Origin: JALZHR01 sp036389695
GTDB taxonomy: Bacteria; Acidobacteriota; Blastocatellia; Pyrinomonadales; Pyrinomonadaceae
Length of the DNA: 16,574 nt
Reading direction: 5' to 3'
Assembly (NCBI GenBank): GCA_036389695.1
Contig: DASVWG010000124.1
Span: 1 to 16,574, forward strand
Shown here: positions 1-6,384 of the stretch, piece after piece
How the letters are laid out: each line of letters starts with the position of its first letter
Position numbering within the stretch: position 1 is the stretch's first letter
Made by a program: the position numbers and the translations under genes
Notes under the pieces: model-generated
Seen by the model: the letters and a program-made list of their open reading frames with translations, nothing else
What the model was told of the DNA's origin: nothing
The model's database searches: none

Positions 1-672
1 GGGGAAGCAATTGCTGAAGCATCGAATCCGCCAAAAGTCTGGCTGCAAGCCGGCACGGCGACGATTTACGCACATCGTTATGATGCGCCGAATGATGAAA
101 TCACGGGAATTATCGGCGGCGGCGAGCCAAACGCGCCGGACACCTGGAATTTTAGTATTGATGTCGCTAAGGCTTGGGAGCAAGCGGCAAATGAAGTCGA
201 GACTCGGCAAACGCGCAAGGTTTTGATGCGCTCGGCAATGATAATGAGTCCCGATAAAGACGGCATTTTCGACGTGCTTTTAGGTTTGACGAGAAAAGGT
301 CTCGGCGGAACTTCGGGCGACGGGCGGCAGTATCTTTCGTGGATTCACGAACGCGATTTTATTCGTTCGGTTTATTGGCTGATTGAGCGCGAAGAGCTTT
401 CGGGCGCAGTTAATCTCGCCGCGCCGAATCCTTTGCCGAATAAGGAGTTTATGCGCGTTTTGCGCGAAGCGTGGGGAATAAAAATCGGCTTGCCAGCCAC
501 TAGATTGATGCTGGAAATCGGCGCTTTTTTTATGCGGACGGAAACCGAGCTCGTTCTGAAAAGTCGTCGCGTCGTGCCGACCCGATTGCTTGAATCGGGC
601 TTTGAATTTGAGTTTTCGACGTGGGAAAAAGCCGCGCGAGACCTTTGCCGGAGATGGCGTGAGAAAAATTGA
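1..672 (+). CDS. TIGR01777-type NAD(P)-dependent epimerase/oxidoreductase, 5' partial
   Basis: The frame is open from base 1, so the N-terminal part with the Rossmann glycine motif lies outside the window; 223 residues remain of a family usually near 300. The visible part matches the C-terminal two thirds of the TIGR01777 (YfcH-like) extended SDR family: GDGRQYLSWIHERDFIR, then SGAVNLAAPNPLPNKEFMR, then a DUF1731-like tail with RVVPTRLLESGFEFEF. These are hallmark positions of the family, which is thought to bind NAD(P) but has no well-established substrate. An internal ATG at 223 would drop conserved sequence and is not the start. Only 3 bases separate the stop from the next gene, so the two are probably co-transcribed. 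The family call is confident; the substrate is unknown. Confidence 0.88.
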   Translation, partial: GEAIAEASNPPKVWLQAGTATIYAHRYDAPNDEITGIIGGGEPNAPDTWNFSIDVAKAWEQAANEVETRQTRKVLMRSAMIMSPDKDGIFDVLLGLTRKGLGGTSGDGRQYLSWIHERDFIRSVYWLIEREELSGAVNLAAPNPLPNKEFMRVLREAWGIKIGLPATRLMLEIGAFFMRTETELVLKSRRVVPTRLLESGFEFEFSTWEKAARDLCRRWREKN

Positions 673-675
673 GTT

Positions 676-1743
676 ATGCGAATTATTAAAAAAATATTTT
701 TTCTACAAATCGTTTTACTGTTTGCTTGCGTTTTTGCCGACGCGCAATGGCAAAAGCAGACGATTGACACAAAGGCGAGCTTGCGCGGGCTGTCGGTCGT
801 GAGCGAAAAAATAATCTGGGCGAGCGGCACGGGCGGGACTTTTCTGAAAACGACGGACGGCGGGAAAAGCTGGACAATCGGTAAAGTTCCCGGCGCGGAA
901 AAGCTCGATTTTCGCGATGTCGAAGCCTTCGACGCGCAGACGGCTTATCTTTTGAGCATCGGCGAAGGCGAAAATTCGCGCATTTATAAAACGACGGACG
1001 GCGGCGCGTCCTGGAAAATGCAGTTTAAAAACACGAATCCGAAAGCGTTTTTCGACGCCATTGCTTTCTGGGACAAAAACAACGGCATCGCGATGAGTGA
1101 CCCGGTGGACGGCAAATATTTATTAATGACGACGAGCGACGGCGAAACGTGGAAGCCGCTGGCAAACGACAAAATGCCGCCCGCCAAAGACGGCGAAGCC
1201 GCTTTCGCCGCGAGCGGAACTTGTTTGATTACAAGCGGAAAATCGGACGTTTTTCTCGTTTCGGGCGGCAGCCAAGCGCGCGTTTTTCGCTCGAACAATC
1301 GCGGATTGAGCTGGTTTGTTTCCGACACGCCAATCGTCAAAGGCACGGCGGGCAGCGGAATTTTTTCGATTGCGATGTTTGACCGCAAAAAAGGCGTCAT
1401 CGTCGGCGGCAATTACGAAAAGCCGAATGAGGCGGGAAATAATCTGGCTTTTACAAACGACGGCGGAAAAACGTGGACGCTCGCGAAAGGCTTGACCGGC
1501 TATCGTTCGGGCGCGGCTTACATCGATAAAAAAACGATTATTGCGGTCGGCTCCGGCGGTTATGATTATTCTCTCGACGGCGGCAAAAAATGGCGCAGTG
1601 ATAATCCGCCGGACGACCAGTACAAAGATTTCAACGCCGTCCAAGCCAAAGGCAAAAACGCGGTCTGGGCGGTCGGAGCAAACGGGCTGGTCGCCCGGTT
1701 TATCGGCAACGTAACCGTCAAGGGCGCTGTAATTACAAGGTAA
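676..1743 (+). CDS. Secreted Asp-box (BNR/Ycf48-like) beta-propeller protein
   Basis: 355 residues. Residues 1-23 form a signal peptide (basic start, hydrophobic core, likely cleavage after ADA), so the protein is probably exported. The body holds repeated Asp-box motifs of the form (S/T)xDGGxxW: TDGGKSW, TDGGASW, TSDGETW, NDGGKTW and LDGGKKW, plus a degenerate NNRGLSW. This pattern fits a six- or seven-bladed propeller like the sialidase/BNR and Ycf48-type folds. Such proteins are often labelled 'oxidoreductase' in databases, but I see no redox or sialidase catalytic signature, so the biochemical role is open. The start follows the previous stop by 3 bases and the next gene begins 3 bases after this stop, giving a tight three-gene run. 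Confidence 0.85.
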   Translation: MRIIKKIFFLQIVLLFACVFADAQWQKQTIDTKASLRGLSVVSEKIIWASGTGGTFLKTTDGGKSWTIGKVPGAEKLDFRDVEAFDAQTAYLLSIGEGENSRIYKTTDGGASWKMQFKNTNPKAFFDAIAFWDKNNGIAMSDPVDGKYLLMTTSDGETWKPLANDKMPPAKDGEAAFAASGTCLITSGKSDVFLVSGGSQARVFRSNNRGLSWFVSDTPIVKGTAGSGIFSIAMFDRKKGVIVGGNYEKPNEAGNNLAFTNDGGKTWTLAKGLTGYRSGAAYIDKKTIIAVGSGGYDYSLDGGKKWRSDNPPDDQYKDFNAVQAKGKNAVWAVGANGLVARFIGNVTVKGAVITR

Positions 1744-1746
1744 AAT

Positions 1747-2103
1747 ATGCGGGAAAACCGTCCGAAACATTTCGCGCATAGTGCGGCAATCGTCTTTTTT
1801 CTTTTCCGAAAAAGTCCCGATTTTGACAAACATTCGGAAACCGAAAAATTAAAAGAGCGGACGACGGATTTCAGACGGATTCGCTGTCCGGTATGTCGCT
1901 GGCAGCCTCGGGCGTCGAGCCGCTGGTATTGCTCGGACGCCGGTTATCCGCATTTTTTTTATAGCGGCTGCGGTACGAGCTGGAACACTTTCGAGACGCG
2001 CGGGCGCTGTCCCGGATGCGCTCATCAATGGACCTGGACTGATTGTTTGCATTGCTGGAATTCTTCGCCGCACGAGGCTTGGTATGAAAAGGAAACGGAC
2101 TAG
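1747..2103 (+). CDS. Cysteine-rich, zinc-ribbon-like hypothetical protein
   Basis: 118 residues, no recognised family. It has eight cysteines: C47-x2-C50, C62, C75, C88-x2-C91 and C100-x2-C103. This is enough for two four-cysteine metal sites and fits a double zinc ribbon or rubredoxin-like knuckle. The segment around residues 45-112 is also very rich in Trp and aromatic residues. The first roughly 40 residues are basic or charged and low in cysteine, and may be poorly conserved. ATG at 1747 is the only ATG in frame upstream of the cysteine region and lies 3 bases after the preceding stop, so translational coupling is plausible. Metal binding is inferred from the spacing alone; a nucleic-acid or protein-binding role is possible but not shown. 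Confidence 0.7.
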   Translation: MRENRPKHFAHSAAIVFFLFRKSPDFDKHSETEKLKERTTDFRRIRCPVCRWQPRASSRWYCSDAGYPHFFYSGCGTSWNTFETRGRCPGCAHQWTWTDCLHCWNSSPHEAWYEKETD

Positions 2104-2139
2104 AGGGCAGTAATTCGATTAACTGTTGAGGAGAAAATT

Positions 2140-2752
2140 ATGGGAAAACGAGACGAAAGAATCGACGCTTATATCGATAAATCAGCCGATTTTGCCAGAC
2201 CGATTTTGCAGCATTTGCGCGAGCTCGTTCATAAGGCTTGCCCGCAGACGGAAGAAACGATGAAATGGAGCTTTCCGCATTTTGATTACAAAGGAATGAT
2301 GTGCAGTATGGCGTCTTTCAAACAGCATTGCGCGTTCGGTTTCTGGAAAGCGTCCTTGATGCCGGATTCTGAAAAAATTCTCGCGCGCGGCAGCGAAGCG
2401 ATGGGGCAATTGGGACAAATAAAAAGCCTCGCAGATTTGCCGCCGGACGACGTTTTGCTGGCTTATATCAAAGAAGCCGCGCGGCTGAACGAAGAAAACA
2501 TCAAGCTTGCGCCGAGAACGCAAACGTCTGAGAAAAAAGAATTAAGCGTGCCGGATTACGTTTCCGACGCGCTGAAACAAAATCAAAAGGCTTCCGCGAC
2601 GTTTGAAAATTTCAGCTATTCGAACAAAAAAGAATATCGTCGAATGGATAACGGAAGCCAAAAGCGACGAAACCAGAAACAAGCGTCTGGCGACGGCGAT
2701 TGAATGGATGAACGAGGGCAAAGCGAAAAACTGGAAATACGAGAAAAGATGA
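2140..2752 (+). pseudogene. YdeI/DUF1801 family protein, frameshifted near the 3' end
   Basis: The uninterrupted frame is 2140-2703 (187 residues). Residues 1-120 are a DUF1801 domain with MKWSFPHFDYKG and CAFGFWKASLM. Residues 130-165 begin the C-terminal YdeI/OmpD-associated domain (PDYVSDALKQNQKA, TFENFSYSNKKEY). After codon TAT at 2635-2637 the frame turns into an unrelated basic tail, but the frame one base later reads VEWITEAKSDETRNKR and continues to AIEWMNEGKAKNWKYEKR, stopping at 2750-2752. This is exactly the expected ending of the family. Removing one base around 2635-2638 restores a protein of about 203 residues. It could be a real mutation, a sequencing error, or (less likely) programmed frameshifting. 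A strong ribosome site (GAGGAG) precedes ATG 2140. The family's cellular role is not well established. Confidence 0.85.
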
Positions 2753-2755
2753 ATG

Positions 2756-2859
2756 CCTTCGTCATTAGTCCTTCGTCCTTTGTCCTTTGCTGGTTGAAAT
2801 AAATTCGACAATGCAATTTTTATTCAACTCGCAAAGGACGAAGGACTAATGACGAAGGA
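2756..2859. repeat. Palindromic heptamer array R1
   Basis: The left arm is 2756-2790 and the right arm 2831-2858. They pair perfectly except that the left arm has one extra heptamer (GTCCTTT). Read in the purine direction, the arms are strings of 7-base words: GACAAAG (a), GACGAAG (b) and GACTAAT (c). The left arm reads a,b,c,b and the right arm b,c,b, each beginning at the centre with GCAAAG. The 40-base centre (2791-2830) is AT-rich and carries its own short inverted ends, GTTGA and TTCAAC. It lies between the frameshifted YdeI gene and the membrane protein at 2872. It could also act as a transcription terminator or 3'-end stabiliser. Confidence 0.9.
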
Positions 2860-2871
2860 CACAAAATTTTT

Positions 2872-3123
2872 ATGCAATACGCCTGGTATGACGCGCTCGG
2901 CTCAATCGGCGTCGGGCTGATAATTCTCACCTACGTCGCGCTCCAGCTCGAAAAAATCCGCAGCGAACAATTGATTTATTCCGTGCTGAACGCCGTCGGC
3001 GCCGGGCTGATTGTGTTTTCGCTTCTTTTTAGTTTTAATTTTTCCGCTTTTATAGTTGAATTTTTCTGGGTTTTGATTAGCCTATATGGAATAGGCAAAT
3101 ATTTTTTGAAAAAGAGAAATTAA
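2872..3123 (+). CDS. Small CBU_0592-type integral membrane protein
   Basis: 83 residues with three hydrophobic segments at about residues 8-26, 38-56 and 57-76, and a basic C-terminus (KKRN), which predicts an inner-membrane protein with a cytosolic tail. The pattern around YDALGSIGVGLIILTYVALQ and LNAVGAGLIVFSLLFSFN resembles the small CBU_0592 family of membrane proteins. That family is known only as a domain; no function is established. ATG 2872 lies 12 bases after an AAGGA (2855-2859) that belongs to the upstream heptamer array, and no other ribosome site is visible. Its stop codon (3121-3123) overlaps the first bases of the next palindromic repeat, so repeats flank the gene on both sides. 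Confidence 0.75.
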   Translation: MQYAWYDALGSIGVGLIILTYVALQLEKIRSEQLIYSVLNAVGAGLIVFSLLFSFNFSAFIVEFFWVLISLYGIGKYFLKKRN

Positions 3124-3274
3124 CCGCAGATGCACGCAGATAAACGCAGATTCAAACAGGATAGACAGGATTTACAGGATAAAACAGAAACGTTAACCTT
3201 AATAGTTTTAAATTATCCTGCTTATCCTGTCCATCCTGTTAAAATCCGCGTTTATCTGCGTAAATCTGCGGTTT
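3122..3274. repeat. Composite palindromic array with 10-base and 9-base words
   Basis: The arms are about 62 bases (3122-3183 and 3213-3274) and pair with roughly ten mismatches. Each arm has two zones. The outer zone is three words of period 10 built on CGCAGAT (CGCAGATGCA, CGCAGATAAA, then CGCAGATTC). The inner zone is three words of period 9 built on ACAGGAT (ACAGGATAG, ACAGGATTT, ACAGGATAA). The order of zones is mirrored in the right arm. The centre is AT-rich. The element overlaps the stop codon of the 2872 gene and ends 8 bases before the ATG of E1 alpha. Similar-looking words occur in intergenic DNA of many bacteria as far as I recall, but I could not search for them. Confidence 0.88.
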
Positions 3275-3282
3275 AAAATAAA

Positions 3283-4350
3283 ATGACGGTCAAAACGAGT
3301 CTGAAAAAATCGAATAACGAGCCGCTTTCATGCACGCGGGAAACTTCGCTCAGGAAAGAAGGGCTTTTGGAGCTTTACCGCTTTCTGAAAATGACGCGGA
3401 TGTTTGACGAGATTACGGTTCGACTGAAGCGTCAGGCGAAATTGACGGGCGGCGTTTTTACGTCTTTAGGACAGGAAGCGACCGCCGTCGGGACGGCTTA
3501 CGCTTTGGAAAAACAGGATTTTATCGCGCCTTTAATCCGCGACATCGGCGCGTGTTTCGTCAAAGGAATTCTTCCGCGCACGATTTTCGCGCAGTATCTC
3601 GGCAAGGCGAACGCGCCTTCGCGCGCGACCGACGTGCAGTTTCATTTCGCGGATTTGGAGAAAGGTTTTGTCGGTCCGATTTCTCACCTGGGCGATATGA
3701 TTCCGGTGATGGCTGGAATTTTGCTGGCGGCGAGAATGAAAAAGGAAAACAGAGTGGCGGTCGCGTATCTCGGCGAAGGCGCGAGCTCGACCGGAACGTT
3801 TCACGAAGGTGTGAATTTCGCCGCCGTGCAGAAGCTTCCGCTTATCACGATTATCGAAAACAACGGCTACGCGTATTCGACGCCGACGCGCCATCAGAGC
3901 GCCGCCGCGCATTTTGTCGATAAGGCAATCGGCTACGGGATTCCGGGTTTGACGGTTGACGGCAACGACGTTGTCGCCTGTTACGAAACGATGAAAAAAG
4001 CGGTCGAACACGCGCGCGGCGGAGGCGGCGCGGTTTTAATCGAAGCGCTGACTTATCGCCGCAAAGGACACGCCGAGCACGACAATCAATCTTACGTTCC
4101 GGCGGGCGAAATCGAGCATTGGGCAAAAAATAACGACCCGGTTGACCGTTTTGAAAGATTTTTGAGAGGCGAGAAATACGCATTAACCGAAGATTTGAAC
4201 AAAATCGTCGCGGAAGTTTCCGAATATCTGGAAGCGGAACTGGCGATTGCCGAAGAAGCCGGCGCGCCCGAGGCGGTTTCGGCGGCGTATGACGTTTACG
4301 ACAACTCGATAGTTCCGCCCGCGTTTAAAAAGAAAGTTTTGGAAAAATAA
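3283..4350 (+). CDS. 2-oxoacid dehydrogenase E1 component, alpha subunit (ThDP-dependent)
   Basis: 355 residues, the usual length. With E1 beta it decarboxylates a 2-oxoacid and passes the acyl group to lipoyl-E2. The thiamine diphosphate motif runs from GEG (164-166, in place of the common GDG) through ENN (192-194), with 26 residues between the last G and the first N. The loop YRRKGHAEHDNQSYVP (258-273) corresponds to the YRxxGHSxxD loop of the family. GQEATAVGTAYAL (63-75) and HLGDMIPVMAG (135-145) are further conserved blocks. Sequence style favours the branched-chain or bacterial pyruvate type, and I cannot separate these. ATG 3283 has no clear ribosome site and lies 8 bases after a palindromic repeat. 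The beta subunit is 3.3 kb downstream, an unusual separation. Confidence 0.92.
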   Translation: MTVKTSLKKSNNEPLSCTRETSLRKEGLLELYRFLKMTRMFDEITVRLKRQAKLTGGVFTSLGQEATAVGTAYALEKQDFIAPLIRDIGACFVKGILPRTIFAQYLGKANAPSRATDVQFHFADLEKGFVGPISHLGDMIPVMAGILLAARMKKENRVAVAYLGEGASSTGTFHEGVNFAAVQKLPLITIIENNGYAYSTPTRHQSAAAHFVDKAIGYGIPGLTVDGNDVVACYETMKKAVEHARGGGGAVLIEALTYRRKGHAEHDNQSYVPAGEIEHWAKNNDPVDRFERFLRGEKYALTEDLNKIVAEVSEYLEAELAIAEEAGAPEAVSAAYDVYDNSIVPPAFKKKVLEK

Positions 4351-4370
4351 GCGGAAAAACCCGCGCGGGC
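4351..4370. repeat. Solo copy of a GC-rich repeat end
   Basis: Directly after the E1 alpha stop, GCGGAAAAACCCGCGCG resembles the outer end of the palindrome at 14529 (GCGGAAACCCGCGCG) with two extra A residues. It contains a perfect 10-base palindrome, CCCGCGCGGG (4360-4369). There is no matching arm nearby, so it may be a decayed or partial copy or chance similarity. The TPR gene's ribosome site GGAGG follows at 4381-4385. Confidence 0.4.
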
Positions 4371-4391
4371 GATTAATTACGGAGGTAAATT

Positions 4392-4964
4392 ATGGATTTT
4401 AACGGACAGGGAAATTTTAATAACCAGGACCCATTTAACAATTTAGTGCCGGATAGAAGCGAGCTTGAATGCGAAGAGATGTTCGCGCAGGCTGACCGCC
4501 TTTTAAACGAAGGCGCGATAATGGAAGCGGTCGAAAAGCTCTCGCAAATCGTCAAGCGCAACCCGCGTTTCGGCAAAGCCTACAACCATCTCGGCTGGCT
4601 TTACGAAACGAAGTATAAAAATTACGCCCGCGCCGAAGAATATTACCGCGCGGCAATGCAGTTTGCGCCGCACTACAACGCTTCTTATCTGAATTACGCT
4701 TATTTTCTCTCGAATCTCGGACGCTTTGACGAGCTAAAGGCGCATCTCGACCGCATGGCGCAGCTTCAGGGCATCGCCAAAGACACCATCGCCAACGAAT
4801 ACGCCATCATGTATGAAATGCAGGGCAATCTTCAGCAGGCGATGGATTATTACCAGAAAGCCGCGATTGTCACGCTCGATATGGCGAAGCTCGACAAATA
4901 CAAGGAAGGCATCGACCGCTGCCGCAAGAAACTGGAAATTCTGAATCCGACAAGCAGTTTCTAA
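4392..4964 (+). CDS. TPR-repeat protein
   Basis: 190 residues, no signal peptide, presumably cytoplasmic. The N-terminal 25 residues are Asn/Gln/Phe-rich and probably disordered. About four TPR units follow: near 28-61 (AQADRLLNEGAIMEAVEKL), 62-95 (AYNHLGWLYETKYKNYARAE), 96-130 (SYLNYAYFLSNLGRFDELK) and 131-165 (NEYAIMYEMQGNLQQAMDYY). Each has the helix-turn-helix pattern with small residues at turn positions. TPR proteins serve as protein-binding scaffolds; the partner here is unknown. A strong GGAGG ribosome site sits 6 bases before ATG 4392, much better than those of neighbours, which suggests good expression. It lies 41 bases after E1 alpha and may share its transcript. The stop codon lies in a hairpin (4951-4972). 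Confidence 0.85.
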   Translation: MDFNGQGNFNNQDPFNNLVPDRSELECEEMFAQADRLLNEGAIMEAVEKLSQIVKRNPRFGKAYNHLGWLYETKYKNYARAEEYYRAAMQFAPHYNASYLNYAYFLSNLGRFDELKAHLDRMAQLQGIAKDTIANEYAIMYEMQGNLQQAMDYYQKAAIVTLDMAKLDKYKEGIDRCRKKLEILNPTSSF

Positions 4965-4972
4965 ACTGCTTG
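4951..4972 (+). promoter_or_regulatory. Perfect 10-bp hairpin over the TPR gene stop codon
   Basis: CAAGCAGTTT (4951-4960) and AAACTGCTTG (4963-4972) are exact reverse complements with a 2-base gap. The TAA stop is at 4962-4964, at the tip. A 2-base loop is too tight, so the terminal pairs would open. It abuts the left arm of heptamer array R2. Possible roles are a transcript 3' end or a target site for insertion of the array; neither is shown. Confidence 0.6.
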
Positions 4973-5073
4973 TCCTTCGTCCTTTGTCATTAGTCCTTCG
5001 CAAGTTGAGCTTTAATTAAGTTGCGCAATTTCATTCAACCGGCGAAGGACAAAGGACGAAGGACTAATGACGA
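4969..5073. repeat. Palindromic heptamer array R2
   Basis: The left arm is 4969-5001, the 40-base centre 5002-5041 and the right arm 5042-5073. It is built from the same three heptamers as R1: a GACAAAG, b GACGAAG, c GACTAAT. Read in the purine direction the left arm is c,a,b and the right arm a,b,c, each starting at the centre with GCGAAG. In register the arms pair with about five mismatches. The centre has the same length as that of R1 and shares GTTGA near the left, GCAATTT in the right half and ATTCAAC at the right end. The right arm runs into the first codons of the next gene. Confidence 0.9.
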
Positions 5074-5531
5074 TTATGAACTTTATCAGCGTTCCGTTTA
5101 AGACCGAAAGCGGGCACGGCTTGTCGGAAATCGACGGCATGGGGAAATTTTCCCGCGCCGGCATCGTGCTCGAATTCGAGTCGAAGCTGTTCGGCATCAT
5201 CAAAAGCGGCGTCAAGGAAGCCCGCATCGGAACGAGCGAAATTCTCGACATAAAATTTCGCAAAGGTTTTCTGAAACGCTTCGCGCGCATCGAAATCCGC
5301 CTCAAAGACTTCACCAAACTAAGCCAGCTGCCGAACAGCGGCGGCAAAATCACGCTGAAAATAAAAAAAGACGATTTCGAACGCGCCAGAGAAGCCGTCG
5401 AAAGGCTGCAAAAAGACATCAGCGAATACGAGCAAGCCCTGCCGCCCGCGCACACGCCCGTCAGCCGCCTGTTTGACGACAGCGAAGACGACACGAAGGA
5501 ATTAAACGACGGCAGCCGCCGCGAAAAATAA
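5067..5531 (+). CDS. Small conserved-looking hypothetical protein, possible PH-like fold
   Basis: 154 residues from ATG 5067, or 151 from ATG 5076. ATG 5067 lies inside the last full heptamer of array R2 with AAGGA only 3 bases away. ATG 5076 has AAGGA (5059-5063) 12 bases upstream, the same spacing as at the gene at 2872, so I favour 5076. There is no signal peptide or membrane segment. Residues 5-105 alternate short hydrophobic stretches typical of beta strands (GIVLEFESKLFGII, ILDIKFRKGF, ARIEIRLKDF, KITLKIKKDDF), followed by a charged helix (FERAREAVERLQKDISEYEQ). This order of strands then a helix would suit a PH-like domain, but that is inference. The tail is acidic and probably disordered. 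No function is recognised. Confidence 0.7.
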   Translation: MTIMNFISVPFKTESGHGLSEIDGMGKFSRAGIVLEFESKLFGIIKSGVKEARIGTSEILDIKFRKGFLKRFARIEIRLKDFTKLSQLPNSGGKITLKIKKDDFERAREAVERLQKDISEYEQALPPAHTPVSRLFDDSEDDTKELNDGSRREK

Positions 5532-5671
5532 TTGTGGAATTAAGAAAAATGCTGTATCTTCGTTCCGTATATAAGCTTATTAGCGCCAATGATTCCAGGT
5601 AACACTCAAATTTTGTGTTTTATCGAGAAGCGTCTCGGTTAATCATAAGTTAGGCTGCTAATGGCGGTCTC

Positions 5672-6271
5672 ATGTTCAAACGACTATTCGGGCGAAAGAA
5701 ATCGGAACCAAGTCCCGAAATACGCAATCCCGAAATACGTAATCCCGAAATACGGATGCCTGAAGTTGACGTGCGGACTGACATCGAGGAAATATTCGAT
5801 AAGGCAAGAGAAACCGCTGCCGGCGAAGGAGAGCTGGTGCCGGATATGCCGGAGCGTTACGTTCTCATAGTTACACCGGGGCGAATGTTCATGTTTCAAC
5901 CCTGCGCTCCTCCCGGCTCTATGCCGGAGCAAGAGGTTATCTCGATGAGAGGGATGTTTTCACCCGAGGCAAGCCGAAATGTTGCGGTTATCGCCTACAA
6001 TGACCCACTTCAATTAATTGAGTCACTGCATACTATTCCATTCCTCGGGATGCTTCTCGGATTAGCTTACATCGGGCACGCCGTATGGGTCTTTGAAGGG
6101 CATTCTTCAGCTTTGGCAGCCGGATGCAGGGACGCGGATGTGCTGATAGTTGATGGCGGTATGGTTCCTTACTTACAGCCTGATTGGGTGTCTGTCGCTG
6201 CCGGCGTAATGCCGAAGCCGCAGATTTATGTCCACGATAGAGCTACTTATTCTCTTAATCGGGTAGCATAG
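5672..6271 (+). CDS. Hypothetical protein with PEIRN tandem repeat, atypical codon use
   Basis: 199 residues, no family recognised. The N-terminus is basic (MFKRLFGRKK), then PEIRN-PEIRN-PEIRM gives three tandem copies of a 5-residue unit (15 bases, near-identical in DNA). The remainder looks globular, with a hydrophobic stretch near residues 119-137 (IPFLGMLLGLAYIGHAVWVF) and a C-terminal block containing DADVLIVDGG and IYVHDRATYSL. It uses ATA, GGG, CTA and CTC codons that neighbouring genes largely avoid, and it sits alone between a 140-base upstream gap and a terminator. These features suggest a separate origin, possibly horizontal transfer. An overlapping frame from 5661 is a shadow. The start is the first ATG in this frame; the ribosome site is weak. 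Confidence 0.65.
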   Translation: MFKRLFGRKKSEPSPEIRNPEIRNPEIRMPEVDVRTDIEEIFDKARETAAGEGELVPDMPERYVLIVTPGRMFMFQPCAPPGSMPEQEVISMRGMFSPEASRNVAVIAYNDPLQLIESLHTIPFLGMLLGLAYIGHAVWVFEGHSSALAAGCRDADVLIVDGGMVPYLQPDWVSVAAGVMPKPQIYVHDRATYSLNRVA

Positions 6272-6292
6272 CCCTTTGCCGACAAATCAGCG

Positions 6293-6347
6293 GACGCGCG
6301 GCGCAAACACGGACTTTGTTAAATTCCGGATGCTTTGCGCCCGCGTC
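6293..6347 (+). ncRNA. Structured intergenic hairpin upstream of a terminator
   Basis: Bases 6293-6307 pair with 6334-6347 (GACGCG plus GGCGCAAA against TTTGCGCC plus CGCGTC) with one bulged base. The 26-base loop has a small inner pairing of CGGA with TCCG. GGCGCAAAC at 6300-6308 can alternatively pair with GTTTGCGCC at 6363-6371. With the terminator at 6385-6413 this forms a compact structured 3' region or a small RNA. No promoter of its own is clear, so a 3' untranslated structure is equally possible. Confidence 0.35.
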
Positions 6348-6384
6348 AACCCAAACATTACGGTTTGCGCCAGCAGAAAAATTC

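Noticed and set aside
1123..1833. A 236-codon minus-strand frame opposite the Asp-box propeller gene.
   Set aside because: It is the complement of a gene with clear signal peptide and repeated Asp-box motifs, a usual shadow in GC-biased codon contexts.
2756..5073. The heptamer arrays as a CRISPR array.
   Set aside because: The words are 7 bases with no spacers and are arranged as inverted arms; there are no 23-40 base direct repeats and no cas genes.
5532..5671. GTTAGGC near 5651 resembles the 3' core of an integron attC site upstream of the atypical 5672 gene.
   Set aside because: No matching RYYYAAC core and no inverted arm structure was found between 5532 and 5650, and none follows the gene stop at 6271, so a gene cassette is not supported.
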